From assembly GCF_017893965.1 (NCBI RefSeq), contig NZ_CP054142.1:992001-1056000 (forward strand): a stretch of 64,000 nt of DNA, in the 5' to 3' direction. The notes below the pieces were generated by a model, which worked only from the letters and a program-made list of their open reading frames with translations, made no database searches and was not told the DNA's origin. Source of the DNA: Treponema parvum (GTDB lineage Bacteria > Spirochaetota > Spirochaetia > Treponematales > Treponemataceae). Positions 1 through 9,145 of the stretch are shown here, piece after piece. Each line of letters begins with the position of its first letter. Positions within the stretch are counted from its first letter, which is position 1. Position numbers and translations under genes: made by a program.

Positions 1-1
1 A

Positions 2-1780
2 AACCTTTATAAGGATGCGCTGAAACGGCAAGGATCCAACAGAAAAGCTCTTTTAAGCCTTGCGCTTATTTCGGCCGAGCAGGGCAAGACCGAACTTACC
101 AGAAATTATGTAAGTCAGGCGCTTCAATATCATTCGGGAAACGCGGAAGTGCATTTTCTTGCGGCGTATCTTGACGCTAAAGCCGGAAATTTTGAAAGCG
201 CGGAATACAGAGTCCGCTCAAGCCTTCAGATCGACGGCAGCTATTACGCCGCGTACGAACTGCTGGCAAACATCTTGTTTATGCGGGGCAAATATATCGA
301 AGCCATAGACGTCTGCGATTTTTGCATAGACCGCGACCGCACAAACGGTAAATTCTGGTATATCAAAGGTCTGTCGCTTTACAGACAAGGAAAAACTGCA
401 CAGGCTCTTTCCGTTTGGGAAAACGCTCTTTATGCGGATCCTCAGGATGAAATTCTCAGAGCCGCGTTTGAACTTCTTGCCAACGAAACTATTCCTCTTG
501 AAGACAAGCGCCGCGCCGTTTGGGCCGAATACCACGTCGGAAAAGCGAAGGCATATGAAAAGAAATTTCAAGGAAACGCTATGCGCTTTGAGTATCAGAG
601 AGCTTTAAAACTCTATCCGTACGATACAGAGGCGCGTACGTCCTACGCTAAACAGCTTGTCCGCGACGGATTATATGAATTGTATTTGGAGCAGCTTAAA
701 TTTATAAAAACCGGCAAAGAAAACGCCGGTGAAATTCCTACCTCCGAACTTACGGATACGATCGAAGCGTATGAATCGCTTTTGCAAAATACGCTCGCTG
801 CAAAGTGGAATATAGATCCGCTCTATCTCGATAAAATCCGCTGGCATTTGGGGATTTGCTACGAGTCCCCTCCTGCGGAACTGCAGTATCCGGAATCGAT
901 AAGAATCGTTTCGGAATTGTTATGCGATATGTTCTCAGGAATTTCCGCCGCGTCTGTCGATGTAAAACCTATTCCCGTGTCCGGCTATGCGGACGCTTTC
1001 GGCAAAGCGCGGCGGTCGGGCTTGGATTATTTTTTAATTCTAAAACTTAACGAGACCGAACGGGAACTTTCAGCGGACGCGGTTATGTATTCGGCTTTAA
1101 GCGGAAATGAAATCAGATCTTTTTCCGTTTTCCGCACGGGTAACGACAGATATTCGATCAGCCTCAGATTTTTGCGCCGTAAAATTCTTGAAACGCTCCC
1201 CATAAAGGGCAGGGTTCTTGCGCGCGAAGGAGATACGCTTCTCATAGACTTAGGCAAGACTGAAGGAATCGTATCGGGCGCCGAATTCGACGTAGTAAAA
1301 AAAGGTGAAATACGCACTGCAAATTCAAGCGCGGGCTTAAGTTATAAGCCTGCTTCAGTCATAGGCAGCGCAACTGTTTTCGCGGCAGGTGAAGAAGTTT
1401 CCGAGGCCGCTTTTAAACAAAAAGGTTTTTTTGACAATTTGAATATCGGCGACGAAGTTGCGCTCATAAGAATGCCTCAAGCGGATCCGGGTGCCGAAAG
1501 CGGCGGAAATTCAGGCGCTGCGCCTGCTTCCGGGCAAGGCGGCGTTTCGTCCGGCTCCGGCGGCGGCGCTGCAAGAGGCTCTGCCAATAGAAATGGCGCT
1601 GTTGCCGCTTCCGAAACCGCCCCTGCCGCCGCCGCGGACGGCAGAGCCTCTTCGGCCGGAGACGCAAGCGACGCTTCCGAAGGAGAAAACGAACTTACAT
1701 ACGAATCTATGAATCTTGAAAGAAGGCCGGCTCTTATTGAGCTAATCCGCAATATTAGAAACACTGATCAGGTCAAGTGA
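2..1780 (+). CDS. TPR-repeat protein, 5' end outside window
   Basis: The frame is open from the left edge, so the true start lies upstream; a GTG at 149 is only an internal codon. The first ~250 visible residues are helical tetratricopeptide-type repeats (for example the segment around bases 300-450, with YIKGLSLYRQGKTAQALSVW). The C-terminal half has a beta-rich module with the motif GDTLLIDLGKTEGIVSGAEF near 1230-1290, which resembles the C-terminal domain of FlgT-like and other envelope assembly proteins. It ends in a Gly/Ala/Ser-rich low-complexity tail (about 1480-1690). TPR proteins are protein-protein scaffolds; the partner is unknown. The 3' end overlaps the convergent gene at 1742-2659 by 39 bp. 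Exported location is inferred from the domain mix only, since the N-terminus is missing. Confidence 0.8.
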   Translation, partial: NLYKDALKRQGSNRKALLSLALISAEQGKTELTRNYVSQALQYHSGNAEVHFLAAYLDAKAGNFESAEYRVRSSLQIDGSYYAAYELLANILFMRGKYIEAIDVCDFCIDRDRTNGKFWYIKGLSLYRQGKTAQALSVWENALYADPQDEILRAAFELLANETIPLEDKRRAVWAEYHVGKAKAYEKKFQGNAMRFEYQRALKLYPYDTEARTSYAKQLVRDGLYELYLEQLKFIKTGKENAGEIPTSELTDTIEAYESLLQNTLAAKWNIDPLYLDKIRWHLGICYESPPAELQYPESIRIVSELLCDMFSGISAASVDVKPIPVSGYADAFGKARRSGLDYFLILKLNETERELSADAVMYSALSGNEIRSFSVFRTGNDRYSISLRFLRRKILETLPIKGRVLAREGDTLLIDLGKTEGIVSGAEFDVVKKGEIRTANSSAGLSYKPASVIGSATVFAAGEEVSEAAFKQKGFFDNLNIGDEVALIRMPQADPGAESGGNSGAAPASGQGGVSSGSGGGAARGSANRNGAVAASETAPAAAADGRASSAGDASDASEGENELTYESMNLERRPALIELIRNIRNTDQVK

Positions 1781-2659
1781 CGAATCGATCCATTTTCGCG
1801 TCAGATTCGGATATTCGTCTTGAATTTTAAGGAATGACATAACCGCATCTTTAAAATTTCCGGAAAAATACTGACACTGTCCCAGATAAAAATATGCGCG
1901 GTCTTCCGTATTTTTTTTGTGTTTTACGGATAAAAACTCAGTCAGCTTTATGATTCCTTCTTCGTATTTCCTTTTTGCGAAAGTTTTGTGCAGCGTGTCG
2001 AATAAAAGATAATCGTCGCCGCCTTCGGGTGAAACGAGGTCCTGCTCAAAAGCATAAGGGGCGAGCAAAGGTTTTTCAGTGATTTTTTCTGAAAGATTTT
2101 CGCCTGCTTCTACCATTTTGCTTTTTAAAGGGTATTCGTCGTTTTTGCCGTATCCCGACACGGCGATGACCGGAAGGGGGATTTCTCTCAGGACGCCTTC
2201 AGGATATGTTTTTTCCTGTGCGTGATTTTGAGATATTTTTGAGTTTTTTGAAAACGCCGCTTTTCGCCTTGTCCCGTTTACCGTTGCGTTTATGGACGGC
2301 AGTATTATACCGCCGCTTCCGTCCGGCGCTTTTACAATTACGGCGTAATAATATTCCTTGTAATCTGCTACCTTATCGGAATAAGATCTCTCCTTCTGGG
2401 GAATTTCGGCTATTTTCAGATTTTCGGACAGTTCGTATGCTGCGGAAAACGGTCTTAAGGCCCTGTATATTTCAAACGATGTATCGGACGAATTTCCCGT
2501 AAATTTCCAGCTTATTTTTATGGAATTTACGGATTCGGGAGCGGCAGTGATGTCGTATATTGTCGAACGCGTCGGCTGAGAGTAAATTTTTAGCGTTAAA
2601 AAAATAAAGATCGGAAAAAATGGATTAAAAAACGATAAAAGCCAAAGCTTTTTTTTCAT
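1742..2659 (-). CDS. Exported fibronectin-type-III / TPR-like protein
   Basis: 305 residues from the chosen ATG at 2659, which begins MKKKLWLLSFF and gives a hydrophobic signal peptide ending near IYSQ. The longer frame start at 2710 would put 17 charged and aromatic residues before the signal peptide and is less likely. Residues ~35-125 read as one fibronectin type III domain (SVNSIKISWKF, followed by an YYAVIVKAPDG strand). The C-terminus has a TPR-like pair (AYFYLGQCQYFSGNFKDAVMSF), as in YbgF/outer-membrane TPR proteins. There is no Shine-Dalgarno sequence before the ATG. Instead a TTGCAA-17-TATTAT promoter ends 6 nt before it, so a leaderless mRNA is likely. The function is unknown; a periplasmic or surface scaffold is inferred. 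Confidence 0.78.
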   Translation of the reverse strand: MKKKLWLLSFFNPFFPIFIFLTLKIYSQPTRSTIYDITAAPESVNSIKISWKFTGNSSDTSFEIYRALRPFSAAYELSENLKIAEIPQKERSYSDKVADYKEYYYAVIVKAPDGSGGIILPSINATVNGTRRKAAFSKNSKISQNHAQEKTYPEGVLREIPLPVIAVSGYGKNDEYPLKSKMVEAGENLSEKITEKPLLAPYAFEQDLVSPEGGDDYLLFDTLHKTFAKRKYEEGIIKLTEFLSVKHKKNTEDRAYFYLGQCQYFSGNFKDAVMSFLKIQDEYPNLTRKWIDSSLDLISVSNIAD

Positions 2660-2792
2660 ATTATAATAATATATTTGAAACGGCCTAATTGCAAGATGTG
2701 CGCAAGACATAGCGCTGCCTATCGTTCCGTCTTTTTATACCGATACTATTTCATGTTTGTACAGGTTAGCGCGGTTGCCATTAGTCCATAAT

Positions 2793-2821
2793 TTGACATT
2801 AATACCCATTTATTTTATTCT
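2793..2821 (+). promoter_or_regulatory. Sigma-70-type promoter giving a leaderless transcript
   Basis: TTGACA at 2793-2798, a 17-bp spacer, and TATTCT at 2816-2821. The start codon at 2828 sits 6 nt after the -10 box, where transcription would begin. Confidence 0.6.
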
Positions 2822-2827
2822 TATAGT

Positions 2828-3100
2828 ATGTTTGTTTCCGTCGTTCTTGATCCGGGCAGCGCAGATTCCGCAAAAGCATTGGCTTCGGTCGTTAAGCAAT
2901 ACGGCTTTAAAAAAATTCAGAGAGCATGCTGGGAAAGCACCGTGTTGGACGAGACTCAGTTTATGCGTCTGAAACAGGATATCGACAGGGTGACGGATTA
3001 TTACGATACTTTGCGTTTTTACCAATTCCCTTTAAACGGAATGTTCGCCGTTACGGAATTGAATAAAAAGAAATGGCGCAGATGCCTTATCAAAGCGTAA
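2828..3100 (+). CDS. Orphan Cas2-like small protein
   Basis: 90 residues. The pattern resembles the Cas2/VapD ferredoxin-like fold: an N-terminal strand MFVSVVLDPG with an Asp at the strand end (the position of the Cas2 catalytic/metal Asp), a helix, then KKIQRACWEST, which matches the Cas2 G.RiQ.SvfE region, then a second helix (MRLKQDIDRVTDYYDTLRFY) and a final strand. Cas2 binds DNA with Cas1 in spacer acquisition, but no cas1, other cas gene or repeat array is visible here, so a CRISPR role is not supported. The gene has no Shine-Dalgarno sequence; TTGACA (2793) -17- TATTCT (2816) ends 6 nt before the ATG. prfB follows 89 bp downstream. The family call is from pattern recognition only. 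Confidence 0.6.
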   Translation: MFVSVVLDPGSADSAKALASVVKQYGFKKIQRACWESTVLDETQFMRLKQDIDRVTDYYDTLRFYQFPLNGMFAVTELNKKKWRRCLIKA

Positions 3101-3189
3101 AATATGCGGGTTCCCCTTGTAAAATGCAAATCGGGTATCCGCGTGCAAAACCGCCGAAAAAAATACTGCAAAACCGTGAGGAATAATAC

Positions 3190-4327
3190 ATGCTTGAAGA
3201 ATTGAAAACGCCGATTACGGAATTAAAAGAAGATATTATGAATGTTTGGGGGCGTCTTTGACCCCGCTTCCATCGAAAAAAAAATAGCGGAAAAAGAAGC
3301 TCAGACGACGGCTGAAAATTTTTGGGAAGATCAGCAAAAAGCTCAACATGTGATGAATGAGATAAAGCTTCTAAAAGGGCGCGTGGAACCGTGGAAAAAA
3401 CTCGTGTCCGATATAAACGATATTGAAGCTCTCTATGAACTTGGAGAAGAAAGCAAAGACGAATCCGTTGAAGAAGAGCTTAAGCTTATGTTAAATACCG
3501 CAAAGGCGGAATTCGAACATCAGAGCATATTGAATTTGCTTTCGGGAGAAGTGGATAAGAGCAGCGCTTTTCTTACGATACATTCCGGCGCCGGCGGAAC
3601 GGAGGCCGAAGACTGGGCCTATATGCTCAGCAGAATGTACATACGCTGGGCCGAGAGGCAGGGTTTTAAGATGGAAACCGTGGATATGCTTGAAGCGGAA
3701 GGCGGAATAAAATCGATCACCATTCAGATAAACGGAGATTACGTTTACGGCTATCTTAAGGGAGAAGCCGGAATACACAGGCTTGTCCGCATAAGTCCCT
3801 TTGACGCAAACGCCCGCCGCCACACTTCTTTTTCGTCGGTATTCGTATTTCCTGTTTTGGACGATTCCATAAATGTTGAAATAAAACCCGAAGATCTCAG
3901 GATCGATACTTACCGCGCCGGAGGAAAGGGCGGACAGCATGTCAACAAAACGGACTCCGCAGTTCGTTTTACTCACCTGCCTACGGGTATTGTGGTTGCC
4001 TGTCAGAGCGAACGCAGTCAGATAATGAATCGTCAGACTGCCATGAGTATTTTAAAATCAAAACTCTACGCATACTATAAAGAGCAAAAGGAAAAAGAGA
4101 ATTCAAAATACGGCGCCGAAAAAAAAGACATTTCATGGGGTAACCAAATCCGTTCTTATGTGTTTCAACCGTATACGCTTGTAAAAGATCACCGTACGAA
4201 ATATGAAACTGGAAACATTCAAGCTGTAATGGACGGCGATATAACCCAATTCATAGATTCGTTTCTGAACGCCCAGTGGAAGGGGTTGCCTATGGGTACG
4301 GGTGAAGACGACGATGATTTGAAATAA
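3190..4327 (+). CDS. prfB: Peptide chain release factor 2, with programmed +1 frameshift
   Basis: RF2 releases peptides at UGA and UAA stop codons. Translation starts at ATG 3190 (GAGGAA Shine-Dalgarno at 3178-3183) and reads MLEELKTPITELKEDIMNVW, then GRL, up to an in-frame TGA at 3259-3261. The slippery CTT-TGA-C with an upstream GGGGG run (3248-3252) is the classic RF2 autoregulatory site. Skipping T3259 continues from GAC 3260 (DPASIEKK) to 4327, for 378 residues in total. The body has the SPF-type recognition motif (RLVRISPFDANARRHTSFSS) and the GGQ catalytic loop (RAGGKGGQHVNKTDSAVRF). Low RF2 favours the frameshift, so the gene regulates itself. A downstream-only start at 3242 would lose the regulated leader. 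Confidence 0.96.
3246..3262 (+). promoter_or_regulatory. RF2 +1 frameshift site
   Basis: A TTGGGGGCGT stimulator lies just upstream of CTT TGA C, with the in-frame TGA at 3259-3261. This is the same architecture as the E. coli prfB recoding site: an SD-like G-run 3 nt before CTT-TGA-C. Confidence 0.95.
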
Positions 4328-4333
4328 AAAAGT

Positions 4334-5986
4334 ATGTGCCGGTCAAAAAAGCTGTTGATCCATTGTTTTCTGTGTTTTCTGTGTTTTTATGTCGAAAATA
4401 CATTTTATGCCGAAAGTACCGACGGTCTTTCGGACTCAAGGAAAAAAGAAGAAAAAACTTGGACGCTGGCCGCAGTTCCTTTTAAATTTACAAACGAAAT
4501 TATGACGGACGAAGCTTCCGCCGCCGTTGCCGAAAATATTCCGAAACTTATCCTTGAGCAGGTTTATGCCGGAGCGTCAAGAACTCCTTCCGCCCGTGAA
4601 ATGTTAAGTCGCGACGCAGATTCTCTTCGCACGGAACGGCTTTCTTTGTTTCTTCAACTGTCAAAGGCCGAAAAGGATCGCGATGCCCTTATCTTGCGGG
4701 ATTTAAGCGACTACAAGTTTAAAAAAGAGGTCGTTAAAAAAGAAAAAGAAATAGACGAACTTCACGTAAAGATTACCGAAAACCTTGTAAAATCGGATCG
4801 AATAAGTGAAAGATATTATTCCGACATGCTTAGTGAAGATTTCTTTTGGGCATTACCTGCCGGCCGGAGAGAATTTTTTACCGCGCCGTCTGAAAAAATA
4901 GAGCTATATGAAAACGACGCTTCCAAACTCTTTAGCGCGCCCAAAGAAGCTGTTCCAAACGATTTTACGGATTATAAATTTGAAAGCGCCGTTAATTCGG
5001 CGAACATAAGAGGGCTTATAAGCGGCACGATTTCTTCATACGGAGGCTACGCCGCAGTAACGGCGGAGCTGCACTTGTATCCCGGCGGAGTGTCCGGAGG
5101 AACGGTTACCGAAGTAGGGCTGCTTTCTTCCCCTCTGCAGATTGCAAGAAATCTTTCGCGCGCCCTTATGCCGTTCATAGCCAATAATCCTCCCGTGATC
5201 CTTAATATTTCGGTGGAACCTGAACAAGCGGCTTCCAAAGTTTCCGTAAGCCTTGACGGAATAGTTTTTCCGAAACTGCCTAAAAGCATTGTCGCGGAGC
5301 GGGGAATACATATGCTTTCTTTTGAGGCGGAAGGTTTTCGTAACGCAAGCGTAACTTATTCTTTTTCGGAGAAGAGCTCTTATAATATCAGCGTAAATAT
5401 GGCGAGAGTGGATCCGAAAGTTGTTGAAATAGATCTTTTAAATCCCGTCGCAGGCGTTTTGTCGACGGAGGCGGTGAGAGAGCTTGTCGTTGAAAGCCCC
5501 GTCGCGCACGCCCGGATCGAAATTGACGACGGCGCGGTTATAGGACATTTTACCGGCGAAAACGGAATTTCATCTTTTTTTTATATTCCGGAAGATATTT
5601 TGCGTGAAGATCGGGAAAAAGACAAAAACATAACGGTTCCTGTCATAGATTACGATGTGAGCGCCAACATTGAAAAACGTCGGCGCAGAATGTATACTGC
5701 TTACAGCGCGTTTATTGTGTCGCTTCCTTTTACGTTTTACAATTACGGAACGTATATAAACAAATTAAACAGGCAGGACGTTATCGACGCTTACGAGATT
5801 GAAAGGTGGAGATCGCGATCTCTTGCATGCGTAGGCGTATCCGTTTCTCTCGGCGCCGTTTTCGGTTATCAACTTGTGCGCTATCTTTATTCGGCAAACG
5901 CGGTGTTGCCCAAGACGGCAAAGATAAAGAACGACGCAAAGACTGCGGATGCCCGAGATAAAAGAAACGGTACGGAACAAAAATAA
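4334..5986 (+). CDS. Large exported protein with PEGA-like module and C-terminal membrane segments
   Basis: 550 residues. The N-terminus MCRSKKLLIHCFLCFLCFY is a hydrophobic export signal. Residues ~45-75 (TLAAVPFKFTNEIMTDEASAAVAENIPKL) resemble the start of proteins that act on other envelope proteins through a CsgG/TolB-like fold. Residues ~95-165 are highly charged and probably coiled coil. Residues ~290-355 look like a PEGA-type surface domain (SVSLDGIVFPKLPKSIVAERGIHMLSFEAEGF). Two hydrophobic stretches near residues ~455-475 and ~492-512 may be membrane helices. The gene follows prfB after 6 bp and lies 29 bp before ftsY, so the three may be co-transcribed. No strong Shine-Dalgarno sequence is visible, and the start is uncertain. 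The specific function is unknown. Confidence 0.75.
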   Translation: MCRSKKLLIHCFLCFLCFYVENTFYAESTDGLSDSRKKEEKTWTLAAVPFKFTNEIMTDEASAAVAENIPKLILEQVYAGASRTPSAREMLSRDADSLRTERLSLFLQLSKAEKDRDALILRDLSDYKFKKEVVKKEKEIDELHVKITENLVKSDRISERYYSDMLSEDFFWALPAGRREFFTAPSEKIELYENDASKLFSAPKEAVPNDFTDYKFESAVNSANIRGLISGTISSYGGYAAVTAELHLYPGGVSGGTVTEVGLLSSPLQIARNLSRALMPFIANNPPVILNISVEPEQAASKVSVSLDGIVFPKLPKSIVAERGIHMLSFEAEGFRNASVTYSFSEKSSYNISVNMARVDPKVVEIDLLNPVAGVLSTEAVRELVVESPVAHARIEIDDGAVIGHFTGENGISSFFYIPEDILREDREKDKNITVPVIDYDVSANIEKRRRRMYTAYSAFIVSLPFTFYNYGTYINKLNRQDVIDAYEIERWRSRSLACVGVSVSLGAVFGYQLVRYLYSANAVLPKTAKIKNDAKTADARDKRNGTEQK

Positions 5987-6015
5987 AACCGATACGGAAT
6001 TTTTAAGGAAATATC

Positions 6016-6891
6016 ATGGCTAAAATATCATTTGCATCGAAAATAAAATCGCTTTTTTCATCTCATGACAAAAAAGACGATGTTTTTTTCGAAGATCTTA
6101 CGGACGCCCTTATAGAAGGCGACGTAGGAGCGAAGACTTCGTTTGAGATAGTAGAAAAACTTGAACAAATCTGCCGCTCGGAAAATCTTTCGGATAAAAG
6201 CGCGATAATGCAAAAACTTGCAGAGCTTTTGTCATCCGATGTAAAATCCGCAGTGCTGAAGCCCGAAGAAGGGAAAACCAATATTTGGATGGTTTTAGGC
6301 GTGAACGGAGTGGGAAAGACCACTACTGCGGCAAAGATGGCTTCGTATTTTACCGAAAGCGGTTTTAATAATGTGATTCTTGCCGCCGCCGATACTTTCC
6401 GCGCCGCCGCAATAGAACAGCTTATCATGCACGGAAAAAAACTTAACGTGCGCGTGATACATCACCAAAGCGGCTCGGATCCGTCGGCCGTGGTTTTTGA
6501 CGCCGCAGAATCCGTCAACGCTTCCGGCGGCGGCCTTGTGATCGCCGATACCGCCGGGCGGCTCCACAATAAAGAAAACCTCGTGCGCGAACTTCAAAAG
6601 ATCGATAAAATTTCTTTTCAGAAGGCTTCACCCGGCTGTTATAAAAAACTGCTTGTAGTCGATGCGACAACCGGGCAGAATGCCTTGCGTCAGGCGGAAG
6701 TATTCAACGAAGCGGTAGGCTTGGATGCGATCATCCTTACAAAATACGATTCTACAGCAAAAGGAGGAATTGCCGTTTCTATATGTAAAGAGCTGGGAAT
6801 TCCCGTTGCCTTTGTATGCACAGGAGAAAAGTACGATGACATTTCGCTTTTTGACGTGCAAAGTTACGTTTACGGTTTTATCGGAGAATGA
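6016..6891 (+). CDS. ftsY: Signal recognition particle receptor FtsY
   Basis: 291 residues forming the NG GTPase domain. FtsY docks the SRP-ribosome complex at the inner membrane. The motifs are all present: G1 VLGVNGVGKTTTAAKMA (~residues 95-112), the insertion motif AADTFRAAAIEQL, G3 ADTAGR, G4 TKYDSTAKGG (TKxD class) and the closing GEKYDDISLFD. The acidic A domain of enterobacterial FtsY is absent, as in many bacteria, so membrane binding depends on the short N-terminus (KIKSLFSS). The GTG-started gene at 6895 begins 3 bp after the stop. Confidence 0.95.
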   Translation: MAKISFASKIKSLFSSHDKKDDVFFEDLTDALIEGDVGAKTSFEIVEKLEQICRSENLSDKSAIMQKLAELLSSDVKSAVLKPEEGKTNIWMVLGVNGVGKTTTAAKMASYFTESGFNNVILAAADTFRAAAIEQLIMHGKKLNVRVIHHQSGSDPSAVVFDAAESVNASGGGLVIADTAGRLHNKENLVRELQKIDKISFQKASPGCYKKLLVVDATTGQNALRQAEVFNEAVGLDAIILTKYDSTAKGGIAVSICKELGIPVAFVCTGEKYDDISLFDVQSYVYGFIGE

Positions 6892-6894
6892 ACG

Positions 6895-7830
6895 GTGAAA
6901 ACAAGTTCGGGGCGGCGTATATTTTTTTTGTACGCTATTTTTTCGTGCTTTTTATTCGGTTCTATAAAAGCGCATGCGGCGGAACCTGCCGCTGCAGAAA
7001 CACGCGAGACAAAAGCACATTTTGACGCCGCGGGCAAACTTCGAAGCCTTTATGCGGGCGAATACGGTACCTTTTCCGTAGACGCCTTTAATCTTTCGGT
7101 CTTTTTAACCGATTCTTACGAAGACCTTACCGTCCGCCGTAAATACGATGAAAACATGCGCTTAGTATCGAAGGAACACTGGAATATCGTTTTTCCGGCG
7201 GAAAAATCTTCGGTTTTACTGGCTGAAACTTTTTTTTATGTCGCCGGCTCCGCCGTTCCGTTTAAATGTGTTATTGAAAATTTTGCCGAAAAAAAAATTA
7301 CGGAAGTCATCTTTAACGAACGAGGCCTTAAAGCCGAACAGAATACGTATTTAAAAATATCCGGAAAGGCCGAAAGCGCAGACGATTCGGCGGCAGCCAC
7401 CGGCTCGGCTATTTCAGCCGCCGACAACTCGGCGATGGCCGGCGGTTCGTCCGATATTTCGCGAGATCTAAAACCTGACGCCGCCGCGCAAAAACAAAAC
7501 TTGATTTTATCGGAATCGCTTTTGTGGAAGTACGACGATGAAAACAGGATTCTCGAATATGAAAAACACGGGTACGCAGGCGGAAAAAAAAATTCGCAAA
7601 AAAGCGTGTATTCCTATGACGCGCCGGGAGGAGAGCCCGATTACGTGTTTTACGATAACGGCGTCATGAGATTTAAACGCATTTTTTCGGATATCGACGC
7701 ATATACGGAGACTTCATATTTTGACGGCGGTTTTACCGTCGAAGCTCTGTACAAGCACGGAGTAAAAAAAGAAGAAAATTTTTTTTTGAACGGACGCCTA
7801 CAAAACAGGATAGAATATGAAATTGAATAA
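6895..7830 (+). CDS. Exported hypothetical protein with YwqK/MORN-like C-terminal strands
   Basis: 311 residues from a GTG start at 6895, preceded by GGAGAA. MKTSSGRRIFFLYAIFSCFLFGSIKAHA is a signal peptide with an AHA|AE cleavage site. Short repeated strand units follow, such as FDAAGKLRSLYAGEYG, YDNGVMRFKRIF and YFDGGFTVEALYKHG, which recall MORN/YwqK beta-hairpins. A Ser/Ala-rich linker lies near residues 160-190. I do not recognise the family. The 3' end overlaps lolC by 14 bp, so the gene is translated with the Lol exporter and may act in envelope lipoprotein handling; that is inference from context. Confidence 0.7.
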   Translation: MKTSSGRRIFFLYAIFSCFLFGSIKAHAAEPAAAETRETKAHFDAAGKLRSLYAGEYGTFSVDAFNLSVFLTDSYEDLTVRRKYDENMRLVSKEHWNIVFPAEKSSVLLAETFFYVAGSAVPFKCVIENFAEKKITEVIFNERGLKAEQNTYLKISGKAESADDSAAATGSAISAADNSAMAGGSSDISRDLKPDAAAQKQNLILSESLLWKYDDENRILEYEKHGYAGGKKNSQKSVYSYDAPGGEPDYVFYDNGVMRFKRIFSDIDAYTETSYFDGGFTVEALYKHGVKKEENFFLNGRLQNRIEYEIE

Positions 7831-9145
7831 ATTTTTGTGGGTATATTTTGTTTCGCGCCGTTTTGCAAATGTAGATATGTCCGGAAGGTCCGCTCTCGCT
7901 TCTCGATTAGCTTCTCTCGGGATATGTTTCGGCGTCATGACCTTGATAGCCGTGTTAAGTGTTATGAACGGTTTTCAGATGAGTTTTATAGATGCAATAA
8001 TGGAAGTAAGTTCATATCACGTGCGCATTGAAAACGTACGTTCCGATTTAACGGAAGAATTTGAGAATTATTGCGGAAATTTTTTAAAATCTTCCAAGCA
8101 TAAAAGCGGATTCCGCGTTAAAACGCTTATTCCGTTTTATGAGTCGCAGAGCTTTATCGTAGGAAACGCCTCCGGCGGAGCGGCCGCTTTGATACGCGCC
8201 CTGCCTGAAAACGTTTTTGAGCTTGACGAAGGATTTGAACGCGAAGTAAACGTGATACGCGGCGAATTTGATCTTTCTTCTTCCGGCGATAAAGATTTAA
8301 TAGTGCTGGGATCTTCTCTTGCTTCCAAACTCGGCGTACGGATCGGAAACACCGTGAACCTTCTTGCCCTTTCCGGCGGGAACGACGTGGAAATGCTTTC
8401 TTCCAAACGAATTTTTACCGTCGCCGGCATATTTCATACAGGTTACGCGGGAATAAATTCCGGCTACGCTTTTATAGGTCTTAATGCCGGCGAAAAATAC
8501 TTCGGCTCGCAGCCGAAAAAAATCTACGGTATAAAACTTTTTGATCAATTTCAGTCGGAATCGTTCATAAACGAAATAAAAAGCCGTTTCCTACAGGTTA
8601 AGGCTGAAAGCTGGAAAAGCTACAACCGTTCTTTTTTCGGAGCCCTTCGCGTGGAAAAAAACATGCTCATGCTGTTCGTTTTTTTAATATTCGTCGTCGT
8701 ATGCATAAACATTTTTAACAGTATGAAGCGGATGGTATATGAGCGGCGCAACGAAATTTCAATCTTATCGGCCTTAGGCGGTAAAAATAGGATGATACAG
8801 GCCGTATTTATCTTCCGCGGATTCCTTACAGGCGTGACTGGCGCCTTTTGCGGGCTGGCGCTCGGGCTTTTGCTCAGCGTTCAAACCGGTAGGATATTTA
8901 AGATTCTTTCTTTTTTTACCTACGGGATACAGTATTTTTTTACCATGCTTTTTTCTCCGGAAAACGCCGCATACTTACATGAAAATCCCATGTATCTTGT
9001 CTATGCGGGACTTCCCGCACGGATATTTATGCATGAAGTTCTCATCATAACGGTTTTCGGCATATTTTCGTCCCTCGCCGCATCATGGCTTGCAAGCATG
9101 GGAATTTTAAAATTAAAGGCTGCGGAGGTTCTGCGGGATGAGTGA
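7817..9145 (+). CDS. lolC: Lipoprotein-releasing permease, LolC/LolE family (first copy)
   Basis: 442 residues. The FtsX/MacB-type topology is clear: one N-terminal membrane helix (GICFGVMTLIAVLSVMNGFQ), a large periplasmic domain (~residues 45-285) and three C-terminal helices (MLMLFVFLIFVVVCINIFNSM, then two more). The ERRNEISILSALGGK motif after the second helix is the usual coupling segment to the ATPase. With LolD and the second permease it would extract lipoproteins from the inner membrane. It overlaps the upstream gene by 14 bp and lolD by 8 bp. Assignment of C versus E is by gene order only. Confidence 0.88.
   Translation: MKLNKFLWVYFVSRRFANVDMSGRSALASRLASLGICFGVMTLIAVLSVMNGFQMSFIDAIMEVSSYHVRIENVRSDLTEEFENYCGNFLKSSKHKSGFRVKTLIPFYESQSFIVGNASGGAAALIRALPENVFELDEGFEREVNVIRGEFDLSSSGDKDLIVLGSSLASKLGVRIGNTVNLLALSGGNDVEMLSSKRIFTVAGIFHTGYAGINSGYAFIGLNAGEKYFGSQPKKIYGIKLFDQFQSESFINEIKSRFLQVKAESWKSYNRSFFGALRVEKNMLMLFVFLIFVVVCINIFNSMKRMVYERRNEISILSALGGKNRMIQAVFIFRGFLTGVTGAFCGLALGLLLSVQTGRIFKILSFFTYGIQYFFTMLFSPENAAYLHENPMYLVYAGLPARIFMHEVLIITVFGIFSSLAASWLASMGILKLKAAEVLRDE

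Noticed and set aside
2828-3189. CRISPR locus around the Cas2-like gene
   Set aside because: No spaced repeats and no cas1 or other cas gene are present.
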